NCBI GenBank assembly: GCA_947589035.1
Contig: CANPYZ010000020.1
Span: 1 to 43,565, forward strand
Direction of reading: 5' to 3'
DNA from: an uncultured Clostridia bacterium
Lineage (GTDB): Bacteria > Bacillota > Clostridia > Oscillospirales > Ruminococcaceae
Length of the DNA: 43,565 nucleotides
This document shows, piece after piece, positions 43,506-43,565 of the stretch. Made by a program: the position numbers and the translations under genes. Numbering within the stretch: the stretch's first letter is position 1; each line of letters opens with the position of its first letter. The notes under the pieces were generated by a model. That model was not told the DNA's origin. It did no database searches and was given only the letters and a program-made list of their open reading frames with translations.

Positions 43506-43565
43506 TAACCTAATTTTGAAAATTATAAATACCGCAAATTAAAGAAACACGAAGACTGAAATCTC
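43506..43565. other. Window edge, AT-rich, nothing recognised
   Basis: 60 bases after the truncated frame. A frame read as IPQIKETRRLKS is open to the edge but too short to judge. Confidence 0.5.

Noticed and set aside
1-43565. CRISPR, tRNA, rRNA, IS or phage genes
   Set aside because: None of the repeat patterns, conserved stems or transposase/integrase motifs were found on reading both strands.

Overview
The window is a stretch of low-GC Gram-positive chromosome, most likely from a spore-forming anaerobe of the class Clostridia (Ruminococcaceae/Oscillospirales-like; this placement is inference). The reasons are Bacillus/Clostridia-type gene order, strong Shine-Dalgarno boxes with many TTG and GTG starts, consensus sigma-A promoters with 17-bp spacers, an N-terminally extended L27 with its processing protease Prp, and sporulation genes (spoVM and a SpoIVFB-type protease). 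It is almost entirely core genome. No IS element, prophage, CRISPR array, tRNA or rRNA was seen.

Layout. 1-561: 3' end of a leucine-rich-repeat gene. 664-3435 (+): an orphan sugar-phosphate transferase, a TerB-like/AAA+ ATPase and a cyclophilin. 3480-8353 (-): an AbrB-type regulator with its own promoter; the rplU-prp-rpmA-obgE-mrnC-yebC operon; then a two-gene hypothetical unit with a 42-bp tandem repeat in its leader. 8666-20820 (+): a long run yicC-gmk-rpoZ-priA-def-fmt-rsmB-rlmN-prpC-prkC-rsgA-thiN, many genes overlapping by 1-4 bases. A 29-codon spoVM follows, with its own terminator. 21061-21911: a short membrane anchor and a SpoIVFB-like M50 protease. 21978-25073: a membrane protein and the TIGR03960/TIGR03936 radical-SAM pair. 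25271-31198: rplS behind a structured leader, two signal peptidases, rbgA, rnhB, yraN, thrC and a phosphoesterase. 31320-37816: tig, clpP, clpX, lon and engB (protein quality control). 37895-43321: a YerC/TrpR-like regulator, then an MBL hydrolase, hemZ, a HAD hydrolase, two unknown genes and a TrmA/RlmD-type methyltransferase. The window ends in a truncated NYN/PIN-like reading frame that looks like a recombination scar.

Functional theme. Most genes serve translation and ribosome assembly (L19, L21, L27, ObgE, RbgA, RsgA, EngB, MrnC, RlmN, RsmB, Fmt, Def), proteolysis (ClpXP, Lon, Tig) and Ser/Thr signalling (PrpC/PrkC). No clear new defence or metabolic system is present. The most noteworthy items are the tiny spoVM gene, the reduced SpoIVFA-like partner of the M50 protease, a hairpin placed between the Shine-Dalgarno and start codon of rpmA, the repeat-bearing leader at 8379-8447, a PriA with DEEG in place of DEEH, and the truncated gene at the right edge.
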